From positions 124,001 through 188,000 of the forward strand of contig SEBV01000001.1 in assembly GCA_004172865.1 (NCBI GenBank): a stretch of DNA of 64,000 bases, written 5' to 3'. The first letter of the stretch is position 1. Each line of letters opens with the position of its first letter. The DNA comes from Gammaproteobacteria bacterium (lineage in GTDB: Bacteria; Pseudomonadota; Gammaproteobacteria; Pseudomonadales; Cellvibrionaceae). The translations under genes were made by a program, and so were the position numbers. Shown here piece by piece: positions 26,866 to 35,541 of the stretch. The notes under the pieces were generated by a model. The model was not told the origin of the DNA. It saw nothing but the letters and a program-made list of their open reading frames with translations, and searched no databases.

Positions 26866-28902
26866 TTAGTTACACACTAGACCGCCACCGCCGGTTGACT
26901 GGCTGTTGCAAGTGCTGGTGGTGATGCAACTTTGCGAGTTTTCCCAGCCCCAACCGCTGGCTGTGTTTTGGCAGCTTGGGTAGAGAGTGCCGTACCAGTT
27001 ACATTTGCAATTGGTGCCGCCACCAGTGTTTCCACCAACGCTGCTGCTACTGCTGCTAGTTCCGCCGCCAGTGTTGCCACCGCCAGTTGATCCGCTTGGT
27101 GCAACTGCACGGCCGGTCGTTGGGTCGATTCTTCCGGGGCAGAGATTTTTAGCTTTGAGGTTCGCAGCAATCTGAGCGATAGCACTATTGGTATTGGTGT
27201 AGCTGCCATCGTGCATCAAAATAACCTGGCCGTTTTGTAGTTGGTTATTTGCGTTTGCGATAGCCGCTGCACTTGCGCCGTTCCAGTCTTGTGAGTCCAC
27301 ATCCCAAGTCACTATTTTCAGGCCGAGAGCAGTTGCTGCCTGTTGGATAGTTGAATTGGTTTCACCATAAGGTGGACGGAACAAGGTCGGTTTTGGAGCG
27401 CCGGTGTTTTGAATTGCCTGATTGGTGCGGTTCAATTCATCATAAACCTGTTGGTAAGTCCAGCTGGTCATATGCGAGTGAGTGTAACTATGGTTTTGAA
27501 CTTCACCGACAGTACGTTCAGTTGCTAACAGCGATGAATTGCTGGCGACATTGTTGCCTTGGTTGAACCAGGTTACCGGAGTCAGACCGTTTTGCTTGAG
27601 CAGGTTGGTTAGCGTAGTGGTGTTTGACGTAGGGCCGTCATCGAAGGTGATGCCGACATAACCACTACAGCTTGTAGTGCCACCGCCGCCAGTGTTTCCA
27701 CCGGTGCTACTGCTGCTACCGCCGCCGGTGTTTCCACCAGTATTGCCGCTGCAGGTACCGCTAAAGCAATCCGTTGTGGCACCAAATCCAATCACGCCGT
27801 TACAGTGCATTAACTCGCTGTTGCCACCGCCACCGCATGAACCGTTCGCGTAGAGGGCAGTGTTGTAGTTCATATCTTCAGCTTGGCGAGTTTCCCCGTT
27901 CACCTGAATATAATCGACTTGAACATCGCGACCTGTAGCATCGTTATCGTATTGAACCTGGATATCGCCAGACGCAGTTCCGCTATACACATAGTTTTGG
28001 TAACTAGTAGTCAGGTTCCAGCTTCCAACAGTAGCGCCGCCAACTTTAAGGTTTATGTGTTCTGAGCCAGCAATACCGCGAGCACGAACCGTTACTCCGC
28101 TACCGCCACTGCCCGTTCCGCCACCCGTACTGCTAACGCTGGATGAACTACGTGAAGAGCTGGTCGCCGCCGTGCTGCTGGTGCCGCCACCGCTAGTCCC
28201 TTCACTTACGGTCAGGTCTGAGCTGCCAGTGCTTTGGTAGCCTTCAGTCGCCAATATTTGATAATCATGCGCGCCAAGCGTTAAACCTTTGCTTGCCCAA
28301 AAATTTGCATGATTGGCAAAGGTAATGGTGCCGGAAATATTGCCGAATCCTTTCTTGGGATTCCTCACGCTAAAGTATTGATAGAAGGTGCTGCTATTTC
28401 CATCAATTGACGGCTGGTTAACGCGTTGGCAGCGACGAACATTGTACGTCGCGCCATCACTTTGGAAGCTGCCATAGTCAGTCCCACCACTACAAGTGGC
28501 GGGATTGTAAGAGCCGTAACTTTCAATTACGTAATACTCAATCAACGGGCTTCTTGTCCAACCGTAAAGCGCGAGATAAGTATTTTGGCTGTTACTGCCA
28601 CCGTAATTACCAGAATAACTAACTGTCCTTGTGCTGTTCCCCGGCTTCCAGCCTTTGCCGCCAACCCAGTTATTGGTGCCGTTGGTCCACTGCGACGTAT
28701 AGCGTCCGCCAGCTTGCAAAGTCATGGTGGCATTGCCCGAATCTTTCCAGAACGAGTAATAAAATCCGTTATTGGTACCCGTCGAGTTGGAAGATAGCGT
28801 TTGTGCGCTGGATGCCGTGGCATAAAGTGCGGCTACGCCGATTACCGCCGATACCAATCCCTTACCGGTGGCTGACAGTTTCTTGAAGTTTAAGAGGTTC
28901 AT
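26866..28902 (-). CDS. Multidomain xylanase/deacetylase: GH11, CBM60-like, CE4, CBM10
   Basis: A 678-residue secreted enzyme. Start ATG at 28902 is supported by GGGAGG 8 bases upstream and a clean signal peptide (1-34, ending SSAQ); the ATG at 28998 would hide it. GH11 domain ~35-233 with nucleophile Glu122 (PLIEYYVIE) and acid/base Glu220 (LATEGYQS): endo-beta-1,4-xylanase. Ser/Gly linker, then a CBM60-like module (~269-385), another linker, a CE4 polysaccharide deacetylase (~411-602) with metal ligands Asp421/422 (TFDDGP) and His471/His475 (HSYTH) plus RPPYG, then a C-terminal CBM10 (~631-678) with Trp-rich, Cys-paired CNWYG and GWGWEN. It deacetylates and cleaves acetylated xylan and binds xylan/cellulose. 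The order agrees with a known Cellvibrio xylanase type; family numbers beyond GH11 and CE4 are by pattern. Confidence 0.92.
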   Translation of the reverse strand: MNLLNFKKLSATGKGLVSAVIGVAALYATASSAQTLSSNSTGTNNGFYYSFWKDSGNATMTLQAGGRYTSQWTNGTNNWVGGKGWKPGNSTRTVSYSGNYGGSNSQNTYLALYGWTRSPLIEYYVIESYGSYNPATCSGGTDYGSFQSDGATYNVRRCQRVNQPSIDGNSSTFYQYFSVRNPKKGFGNISGTITFANHANFWASKGLTLGAHDYQILATEGYQSTGSSDLTVSEGTSGGGTSSTAATSSSRSSSSVSSTGGGTGSGGSGVTVRARGIAGSEHINLKVGGATVGSWNLTTSYQNYVYSGTASGDIQVQYDNDATGRDVQVDYIQVNGETRQAEDMNYNTALYANGSCGGGGNSELMHCNGVIGFGATTDCFSGTCSGNTGGNTGGGSSSSTGGNTGGGGTTSCSGYVGITFDDGPTSNTTTLTNLLKQNGLTPVTWFNQGNNVASNSSLLATERTVGEVQNHSYTHSHMTSWTYQQVYDELNRTNQAIQNTGAPKPTLFRPPYGETNSTIQQAATALGLKIVTWDVDSQDWNGASAAAIANANNQLQNGQVILMHDGSYTNTNSAIAQIAANLKAKNLCPGRIDPTTGRAVAPSGSTGGGNTGGGTSSSSSSVGGNTGGGTNCKCNWYGTLYPSCQNTASGWGWENSQSCITTSTCNSQSTGGGGLVCN

Positions 28903-29512
28903 TGGAATCGACCTCCCGTTAAAGAAAAGCACGAACGTTGGATGGATTGCACGATTTGTAGTTTCATTATTAATCTCCGTATATAGCCTCGAAACCAATA
29001 CTGCATATAGAGGAGGGGCTCATTGGAAGGCATCCTGTTTCATTGCGAACAGGCGTTTTTTATTCGAGCGCCATACTGCGTTGCTGTTATTGTTAAAAAC
29101 GGCGTGGCTACATCGAACCCTGCTTATTTATAGAGATGGCAACATATTGTCAATTAAACAATATGTATATTGTCAATAAAACTATATGGTCGCAATGCAT
29201 ATAACAATATGTTGCTTGAGTACGGAATTTGTCGATTGTTTTTTTAATTCAGGTGAGTTAGTGCGCTAGTGTGCAAGAAAGCAAAATTAGAAAAATAAAT
29301 TTTATTGAAATCAAAAATTAAATTGCTGGTGAATTATTTTTTATTTGTGAATTAAAAATTTTGCATTTTTTTGATTAATTTCGAAGCGAAAGCTATTTCG
29401 TTTTTATTGTAGATATTAATGTGAAAATTTATTTTCGCGCCACTAAAAATAATGACATGAGCGCTTAAATTATTTTCAGGTTGCGATAGTAATTTGAAAA
29501 GTAATTGAATAA
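28903..29512. other. AT-rich region between the xylanase and LysR genes
   Basis: 610 bases. It holds the xylanase 5' region and the repeat cluster at 29139-29215. The 29280-29500 part is very AT-rich with no gene seen. A plus-strand frame overlapping the xylanase start is a shadow. Confidence 0.5.
29139..29215. promoter_or_regulatory. Cluster of ACAATAT/ATATTGT operator-like sites upstream of the xylanase
   Basis: Arms GCAACATATTGT (29139-29150) and ACAATATGTTGC (29204-29215) form a perfect 12-base inverted repeat. Between them lies ACAATATGTATATTGT (29158-29173), itself dyad. The half-site ATATTGTCAAT recurs in direct orientation. This lies 237-313 bases upstream of the xylanase start and looks like a multi-site binding region for a dimeric regulator. 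The regulator is unknown. Confidence 0.55.
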
Positions 29513-30442
29513 CTAGTTCGTAAACAAAACTTTATCCCAATAGGCAGGCTCGCCAAATTCGTTTTTAAGATGCGCAATAAATAATTGCGCTTTGGTTGCG
29601 TGTGATCTACCTGGCATGCGTACGGCGTGAATGGCGGATGATATTTTTTCGTCAGCTATAAGTGTTTCAGTGAATAAAGGCATGAGTTGCCCTGAAACAA
29701 TCATGTCGCTGACTAGCCAACTCGCCAAATGAACCACACCAACTCCTGCAATAGCGGCGAGCAAAAGTGAATTGGTATCGTTGGAGCGAAAGTTTCCGCG
29801 CACGGGCAATGGCATTCCTTTATTGGTATTAGGAAAACTCCATAAACCGGGAACGGTGCGCACTGTATCTTCAACGGTGAGGCAATTGTGTTGTAATAAT
29901 TCTTGTGGCGATGCGGGTTTGTTATGGCGTTTTATATAGTCGGGGCTCGCGCAGGCAATTCGATAAAATGGTGCGAGGCGCGTCGCTACCAAATCACTAT
30001 CCGGTAATTTTCCAATTCGAATCGCGACATCAATTCTCCGTGCAGACAAATCAATAATTTCATCGCTAATATTTAATTCAATTTCCATCAGCGGATAACG
30101 CTTGAGAAATGTCACCACTGCGGGCGCAACGTAGAGGCGACCGAAAGACGCCGGAGCAGTTACACTGAGCACGCCTTTGGGATCTTTATTGAGAGCAGAA
30201 ATTGCATTTTTAGCGTCATCCAATTCCAGCAAAATATTTTGCGCGCGCGGTAAAAATTGTTCGCCGGCATCCGTGAGCATAATCATGCGCGAACTGCGGT
30301 TAAATAATTTGAAACCTAATTCTGCTTCAAGGGCATCAATTTTCCGCGAGATAGAAGACACTGCAACGCCTTCCACTTTGGCGACTTTTGAGAGATTGCC
30401 CGTACTGGCAACCGCGAGATAGATGCGTATGGCGTCAAGCAT
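29513..30442 (-). CDS. LysR-family transcriptional regulator
   Basis: 309 residues. N-terminal winged HTH with the family signature: NLSKVAKVEGVAVSSISRKI followed by LEAELGFKLFNRSSRMIMLTDAG; then a periplasmic-binding-like effector domain (~90-295) with YPLMEIELNISDEI and RIDVAIRIG. It is divergent from the metallo-hydrolase gene (127 bases apart), the usual arrangement for a LysR regulator and its target. Effector unknown. Confidence 0.92.
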   Translation of the reverse strand: MLDAIRIYLAVASTGNLSKVAKVEGVAVSSISRKIDALEAELGFKLFNRSSRMIMLTDAGEQFLPRAQNILLELDDAKNAISALNKDPKGVLSVTAPASFGRLYVAPAVVTFLKRYPLMEIELNISDEIIDLSARRIDVAIRIGKLPDSDLVATRLAPFYRIACASPDYIKRHNKPASPQELLQHNCLTVEDTVRTVPGLWSFPNTNKGMPLPVRGNFRSNDTNSLLLAAIAGVGVVHLASWLVSDMIVSGQLMPLFTETLIADEKISSAIHAVRMPGRSHATKAQLFIAHLKNEFGEPAYWDKVLFTN

Positions 30443-30458
30443 AACATTGGATTCCTTT

Positions 30459-30475
30459 TTTGCGTGAAACGCAAA
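30459..30475. promoter_or_regulatory. Perfect dyad in the LysR/metallo-hydrolase divergent promoter
   Basis: TTTGCGT-GAA-ACGCAAA, 7-base arms around a 3-base spacer, 17 bases upstream of the LysR start and about 95 bases upstream of the hydrolase start. Probable regulator site, perhaps for the LysR protein itself, although the spacing is shorter than the common T-N11-A pattern. Confidence 0.5.
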
Positions 30476-30569
30476 GATGGTTTGCAGTTTTTCTTATTGT
30501 GCTGTTTGGCGCAACGAAATACAATTTTTCTACCAACCATAACGGGCAATTGAGCCTAAGGAAAAACCT

Positions 30570-31544
30570 ATGTCGATTCTCACATTTAAAAAGTTAGCTC
30601 TCGCTGCAGCGCTGGCATCTGCCAGTACCTTTGGATTTTTAGCAAGCGGTGCAGCAATGGCCGCTGCACCCATGGTGAAAACACCTGCGCCCGGTTTTTT
30701 TAGAATTATGCTCGGCGCGTTTGAGGTCACTGCCGTGAGCGACGGCACTGTAGATTTACCAATAGAGAAATTGTTGAAAGAGCCTGTACCCGTTACCAAC
30801 CTTGCACTATCAAAAGTTTTTTTGATGACGCCGGTAGAAACATCGGTCAATACCTATCTCATTAACACCGGTACCAAACTGGTGTTGATTGATACAGGCG
30901 CAGGCGGTTTGTTCGGGCCTACCTTAGGCAAGTTGATTGCAAACCTTAAAGCATCTGGTTACGAGCCATCGCAGATCGATGATATTTACATCACCCATTT
31001 CCACCCCGATCACGTTGGCGGGCTTTCTTCAAACGGAACGCTGGTTTTCCCTAACGCTACAATTCATGCGGATCAGCGCGATGCAGATTTTTGGTTGAGC
31101 CAGAAAAATTTGGATGCCGCTGCGCCCGATGCTAAAGGAATGTATCAAGGTGCTATAGCTTCGCTTACGCCTTACATCACCGCGAAAAAATTTGTGCCTT
31201 TCAATGGCAATACTGAATTAACTTCGGGCATCAGCGCCGTATCAAGCTACGGGCACACAGCGGGTCATACCATTTATGTGGTGCAAAGTAAGGAACAAAA
31301 ATTATTTTTAATTGGCGATCTGATTCACGTTGCCGGAGTTCAGTTTGAACACCCGGAAGTGGCAATTGAATTTGATACTAATCAAAAAGATGCGATAGCA
31401 GCGCGTGAAAAAATATTTACTGAAGTTGCAAAGGATGGTGCGTTGGTAGGCGCAGCGCACCTACAATTCCCAGGATTGGGTCATTTGCTGAAAGAGAAAA
31501 AATCCTACGAATGGATACCGGTAAACTACACACAAATGCGTTAA
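30570..31544 (+). CDS. Periplasmic metallo-beta-lactamase-fold hydrolase
   Basis: 324 residues with a signal peptide (1-31, ending AMA). The metal site is ITHFHPDHVGG, then YGHTAGHT, LIGDLIH with Asp and a C-terminal AHLQFPGLGH. The length and the V(S)DGTVDLP opening place it with MBL-fold enzymes of the lactonase/arylsulfatase-like general group; the substrate cannot be assigned. AAGGAAAA precedes the ATG. Likely under the divergent LysR gene. Confidence 0.85.
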   Translation: MSILTFKKLALAAALASASTFGFLASGAAMAAAPMVKTPAPGFFRIMLGAFEVTAVSDGTVDLPIEKLLKEPVPVTNLALSKVFLMTPVETSVNTYLINTGTKLVLIDTGAGGLFGPTLGKLIANLKASGYEPSQIDDIYITHFHPDHVGGLSSNGTLVFPNATIHADQRDADFWLSQKNLDAAAPDAKGMYQGAIASLTPYITAKKFVPFNGNTELTSGISAVSSYGHTAGHTIYVVQSKEQKLFLIGDLIHVAGVQFEHPEVAIEFDTNQKDAIAAREKIFTEVAKDGALVGAAHLQFPGLGHLLKEKKSYEWIPVNYTQMR

Positions 31545-31587
31545 CAAATGCATTAATAGCTACAAGGTAATTTTAGGAAATAATTAA

Positions 31588-31619
31588 TAGCCCAGCAATT
31601 TATTGACTGGGCTATTTTT
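31588..31619 (+). terminator. Terminator of the metallo-hydrolase gene
   Basis: TAGCCCAG, loop of ~10, CTGGGCTA followed by TTTTTTT. Confidence 0.9.
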
Positions 31620-31644
31620 TTGAGTCGTGAATAGTAGATTCAGC

Positions 31645-31821
31645 TTATAGTTTTTTAGATGTTTTAATGCCGACAGTACTTTCTCTAATATTCTTTTCCG
31701 CAAGTGCTTCTTCATCAATTTTCGCACTTTGATTTCGTATAAAAAAAGCAGCTACAAATATTCCAAAGAAGATAAATAATCCTATCGCTACCAAAGTCGC
31801 ATTATCAGCTACCCAGTTCAT
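31645..31821 (-). CDS. Small single-pass membrane protein (58 residues)
   Basis: Found by reading the minus strand between 31645 and 31821. The start ATG is preceded by AGGAGGT at a 4-5 base spacing, an excellent ribosome site. The protein begins MNWVADNATLVAIGLFIFF, continues through a hydrophobic helix to about residue 28 and ends in a charged, Lys/Glu-rich tail. No family recognised. The strong ribosome site is the main reason to believe it. Confidence 0.7.
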   Translation of the reverse strand: MNWVADNATLVAIGLFIFFGIFVAAFFIRNQSAKIDEEALAEKNIRESTVGIKTSKKL

Positions 31822-31945
31822 AAATACCTCCTGTTTATACTCGATTCGGTGATCGAAAAATTAGTCAGCATTTACTGTAACAACAGAGTCCTGAAAAAAT
31901 GGTTCGGCAGCGAACCTTATTATTGCTATTTTTTGCATGTATTGA

Positions 31946-32545
31946 TTAGTCAACGAGCTCTATATCCACGCTGTTGATTAGCAATCTCACGGCTTCATCT
32001 CTGCTAAAAATAGCTCTGCTAATATCGTTTTCAAAAATATTAATGTCGTAATTTATCGCATCTTGAAAATCAGCGCCTTTCAGATTAGATTTCGCGAACA
32101 GGCTGTCCGTGAAATCTGTATTTCTAAATTTGGCGTCGTTGAAACTACCATTTCTGAAATCAACATCATGGGCTTTGCAGTTTTCCAAAACCAATTCATT
32201 TAGACTTAAACCAAAAAACGAAGCGTCATTCATAATGCATTCGTTAAATTTTAATGAGGTAAAGAAATTCAATCTTGGCCAATCGGCTTTGGTCCAATTG
32301 ATACCAATTAATTTACTTTGATCAAAAGTTACATCGGAAAATTTGCTATAGGCAAGATTTACATTGCTGAGGTTGCATTGCGTAAACGTGCACTCCAAAA
32401 ATTTACATTTCTGAAAGACCGCTTCAGAAAAATTGCAGTTTTTAAACGTGCAGTTTTCAAACTCAATCGCAACCAACGTATTTTCACTTTCGGCTAATTG
32501 CTCAAAAATTACAGAAATATATTCATGGTTATTTTCAATGTTCAT
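31946..32545 (-). CDS. Pentapeptide-repeat protein
   Basis: 199 residues from ATG 32545; an upstream in-frame start at 32665 would add 40 basic residues with no repeat pattern and is less likely. From ~20 to ~175 the sequence follows the A(D/N)Lxx / FxxCxF repeat: IEFENCTFKNCNF, AVFQKCKFLECTF, CNLSNVNLAYSKF and FRNTDFTDSLFAKSNLKGADF. Such right-handed beta-helices include the Qnr/MfpA DNA-gyrase protectors, but most are of unknown role. No clear membrane segment or partner. The start has a poor ribosome site. Confidence 0.8.
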   Translation of the reverse strand: MNIENNHEYISVIFEQLAESENTLVAIEFENCTFKNCNFSEAVFQKCKFLECTFTQCNLSNVNLAYSKFSDVTFDQSKLIGINWTKADWPRLNFFTSLKFNECIMNDASFFGLSLNELVLENCKAHDVDFRNGSFNDAKFRNTDFTDSLFAKSNLKGADFQDAINYDINIFENDISRAIFSRDEAVRLLINSVDIELVD

Positions 32546-33216
32546 ACGTTTTCGCTTTGCGCTGAATCGCTCAACCCAATTTGTGAATGATCTGCTTTCA
32601 TTGCGTTTGCTCTTAAGCAAAGTATCAACACGCAAGACCATATTTGAAATACGACGACTGCACATATTTCAATGGGTTGGTGTGATAAAGCAGTTGAATA
32701 TAGCGAATGAATATCCATGTAACTCACCGAAGACCTTAATGCAGAGCGGCGATAATCGCATGCATAGTGAGTTTCGTACAGTCTTGTACTTTTGCTAAAT
32801 TTCTGAGCAATTTGCAAAAATGATGAGATTAAAAAGCTGGGTGATCTGAAGTAAAAGAAGAAAATAAAATTAAATGGTAAGTTGGATAAAAGTCACCTCA
32901 GACAAAAATTCCATCAGTCATTTTCTGGCATTTTTATTTTTTTAAATTACTTATCGAACAGGTTTTCTACCTTGGCATCTAATAACAATTTATTTGTCAT
33001 TAAGGTCGTAACTGACAAATCGGTTCACTTCAAAACGCTACTGCCAGTATTGCCGCTTTTGCTATTTGGGGACTGTTCATCCATACGACTTGCGCCCATC
33101 AGCAACCAACAAGAGAGTGTTCACATAAAATATCAATTCACCAATGATAATTATTGTTATTTGAATTATAATGGCGCTTCAGTCTTTGACACATACACCA
33201 TCTTTGGAGTGCTTTC
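32546..33216. other. Region upstream of the siderophore receptor
   Basis: About 670 bases. A plus-strand frame at 32882-33220 has no ribosome site or family pattern and runs through the Fur box, so I do not call it. A GTACA-N4-TGTAC dyad lies at 32776-32789. The rest holds the promoters of the flanking genes. Confidence 0.45.
33145..33159. promoter_or_regulatory. Fur-box-like site
   Basis: TGATAAT-T-ATTGTTA fits the 7-1-7 Fur pattern (TGATAAT-N-ATTATCA) with two mismatches in the right half. It sits 57 bases before the receptor start, a position suited to iron repression. Confidence 0.6.
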
Positions 33217-35367
33217 GTGAAATTCAAACTCTTACCTCTCTCTGCCGCCATACTTTTGGGCCTCAACTCATATTCAGCCTTTGCTGAAAGTGCTAATGAT
33301 GCTTCCGATGAAGTTGTGATTACCGGCAAGTACAGTGTCGGCCAAACCAAGACTCTGGATACCGCAACTGGTTTGGGTTTAACTCTGCAAGAGACACCAC
33401 AATCAGTGTCGATTTTGACTCATGAGCGCATGCAAGATCAGAACATTACTTCCGTTTTAGAAGCGGTGAACAATGCCGTTGGTGTCTCATCTGCAGAAGT
33501 GGACAATGTGCGCAATGACTTCTACTCGCGCGGTTTCAAAATTGACAGTTATCAAATTGATGGCGTGCCTACCTCTTGGAGTTTAGGTGGCGATTCGGGC
33601 GAGACGGTAGCTGACACTGTTATTTATGACCGCATTGAATTTGTACGTGGCGCTACCGGTTTAATGACCGGTGTGGGCGATCCTTCTGCTTCGATCAATC
33701 TGGTGCGCAAACATGCTACCAGTACAGAGTTGACTGGTTTTGTGGATGTAGCCACAGGCAGCTGGGACAAAAGAACTATATCGGCAGACGTATCTACCGG
33801 TTTAAATGACAGCGGTACTTTGCGTGGTCGCGTGGTAGGCCGCTATTTAGGTGGTGATTCTTTCGTTGATTACTACCAAGACGATAAAAGTACTTTTTAC
33901 GGTGTATTGGAAGGTGATTTGACAGACTCAACATTGGTTCGTGTAGGTGCGAGTTATCAGAACAACAACCCGAAATCTACCGTGTGGGGCGTATTGCCAG
34001 CCTTCTTTTCGGATGGCACCAGACCAGATTGGGACGTTTCCAAAACCACCGCGATGGATTGGAACCGTTGGGAATCAACCAATACCAATTACTTCGCCAG
34101 CATCAATCATACCTTCGACAATGGTTGGGAGTTGCTCGCCAACTACAACAAATTGCACTACGAGACTGAAGCGCGTTTACTTTACGTTTACGGCACATTG
34201 GACAAAACAACCGGCACTGGTTTGGTTGCTCAACGCTACCGCAGTAACGGCGAGTCGAAACAAGATAGTTATGATATCCAGTTAAAAGGTAACTTCGACC
34301 TGTTTAACCAAACTCACGATTTTGTCGTAGGTGCCCTGCGTGCCGATCAGTCAGCGGAAACATTCACCCAGGTTCCCTTGGGCGGTAACTCTTGCTACGG
34401 CTACGATTGTGTTGATGTAGGCAACTTCTATGAGTTCGGTGGTCTAGCTGAACCAACTTGGTCAGATGTACGTGTCCAATCTCAAGACATCGAAACTGAG
34501 CAACGTGGTTACTACGCCGCCACACGCCTTTCCGCCACTGACAAGTTGAAGTTTATTTTGGGTGGACGTGTAGCAACTTGGTTACGTACTGGTTTTGACT
34601 GGAGCGGCGATGTTGATTACGGCAATAAAGATGAATTTATTCCTTACGCCGGCGCGCTTTACGATGTGACCGATGCGCACCGCGTATACGTTAGCTACAC
34701 CGAAATCTTCAAGCCGCAAAGCAATCGCAATGCTGCCGGGGAATTCCTTGATCCACAAGTGGGTAAGAGTTCTGAAATCGGCTTAAAGAGCCGTTTCCTG
34801 GATGATCGCCTGCAAACAACGGTTGCCTATTTCAACATCAAGCAGGATAACCTTGCCCAACTCGACACCAGTTTTGTCGGTACACCAGACCAACTCTATG
34901 CCTACGTAGGCGCAAAGGGTGCAGAGAGTAAAGGCTTTGAGATTGAAGTGGTCGGTCAGCCCGTCGATGGTTGGAACATCAGCGCAGGCTATTCGCAATT
35001 TTCTATTGAAGATGCAAAAGGCCACGACCTGAACACTGACATTGCTACCAAGCAAATCAAACTGTTTACCTCCTACCAATTTGATGGTGCGCTGGAGAAA
35101 TTGTTGATCGGTGGCGGTGTGAACTGGCAAAACGAAACCTACTCAGCAGGTATTAACCCGGTGGGTGTCGCTGGCAGACTCAATCAGGATGCTTATGGAT
35201 TGGTTAGCCTTTTGGCTCGCTACGCCATTACTGATGACCTCAACGTACAGTTCAACGCAGCTAACGTGACCAACGAAAAATACTACTCACAAGTAGGTTA
35301 CTTCAGCTCATACCGCTACGGCACACCGCGTAACTACACCCTTAGTTTGAACTACACGTTTAACTAG
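33217..35367 (+). CDS. TonB-dependent siderophore receptor
   Basis: 716 residues: signal peptide (1-23, ending AFA), TonB-box-like DEVVITG at ~31-37, plug domain ~45-165 with TPQSVSILTHERMQDQ and a RIEFVRGATGLMTGVG latch, then a 22-strand barrel ending in a C-terminal aromatic (LSLNYTFN). The TPQSVS/D-Q-N motif is typical of the ferric hydroxamate/catecholate receptors (FhuE/FpvA-like). It brings ferric siderophores into the periplasm using TonB energy. The Fur box upstream supports iron regulation. The exact ligand is unknown. Confidence 0.9.
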   Translation: MKFKLLPLSAAILLGLNSYSAFAESANDASDEVVITGKYSVGQTKTLDTATGLGLTLQETPQSVSILTHERMQDQNITSVLEAVNNAVGVSSAEVDNVRNDFYSRGFKIDSYQIDGVPTSWSLGGDSGETVADTVIYDRIEFVRGATGLMTGVGDPSASINLVRKHATSTELTGFVDVATGSWDKRTISADVSTGLNDSGTLRGRVVGRYLGGDSFVDYYQDDKSTFYGVLEGDLTDSTLVRVGASYQNNNPKSTVWGVLPAFFSDGTRPDWDVSKTTAMDWNRWESTNTNYFASINHTFDNGWELLANYNKLHYETEARLLYVYGTLDKTTGTGLVAQRYRSNGESKQDSYDIQLKGNFDLFNQTHDFVVGALRADQSAETFTQVPLGGNSCYGYDCVDVGNFYEFGGLAEPTWSDVRVQSQDIETEQRGYYAATRLSATDKLKFILGGRVATWLRTGFDWSGDVDYGNKDEFIPYAGALYDVTDAHRVYVSYTEIFKPQSNRNAAGEFLDPQVGKSSEIGLKSRFLDDRLQTTVAYFNIKQDNLAQLDTSFVGTPDQLYAYVGAKGAESKGFEIEVVGQPVDGWNISAGYSQFSIEDAKGHDLNTDIATKQIKLFTSYQFDGALEKLLIGGGVNWQNETYSAGINPVGVAGRLNQDAYGLVSLLARYAITDDLNVQFNAANVTNEKYYSQVGYFSSYRYGTPRNYTLSLNYTFN

Positions 35368-35378
35368 TCTCCGCCTGA

Positions 35379-35412
35379 CACCGCAGGTCACGCAAATGGC
35401 CTGCGGTTTTAT
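35379..35412 (+). terminator. Terminator of the siderophore receptor gene
   Basis: ACCGCAGG, loop, CCTGCGGT followed by TTTA, within 45 bases of the stop. Confidence 0.8.
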
Positions 35413-35541
35413 CACTTCCCCATTAAGCAAACGCATTTAGGTTTTTGCGTGATTTTCTAAAAGCTTTACAAAACTTAGTAGTCTCTGAAATTATTTATAT
35501 TATAATTAAGATAATAAATAAAATTAAATAGAGAGATTGCC

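Noticed and set aside
32776-32789. GTACA-N4-TGTAC dyad upstream of the pentapeptide-repeat gene as a LexA site
   Set aside because: It lacks the CTGT-N8-ACAG pattern of proteobacterial LexA, and no SOS link is visible.
32882-33220. 112-codon plus-strand frame before the siderophore receptor
   Set aside because: No ribosome site, runs through the Fur box and promoter, and has no recognisable domain.
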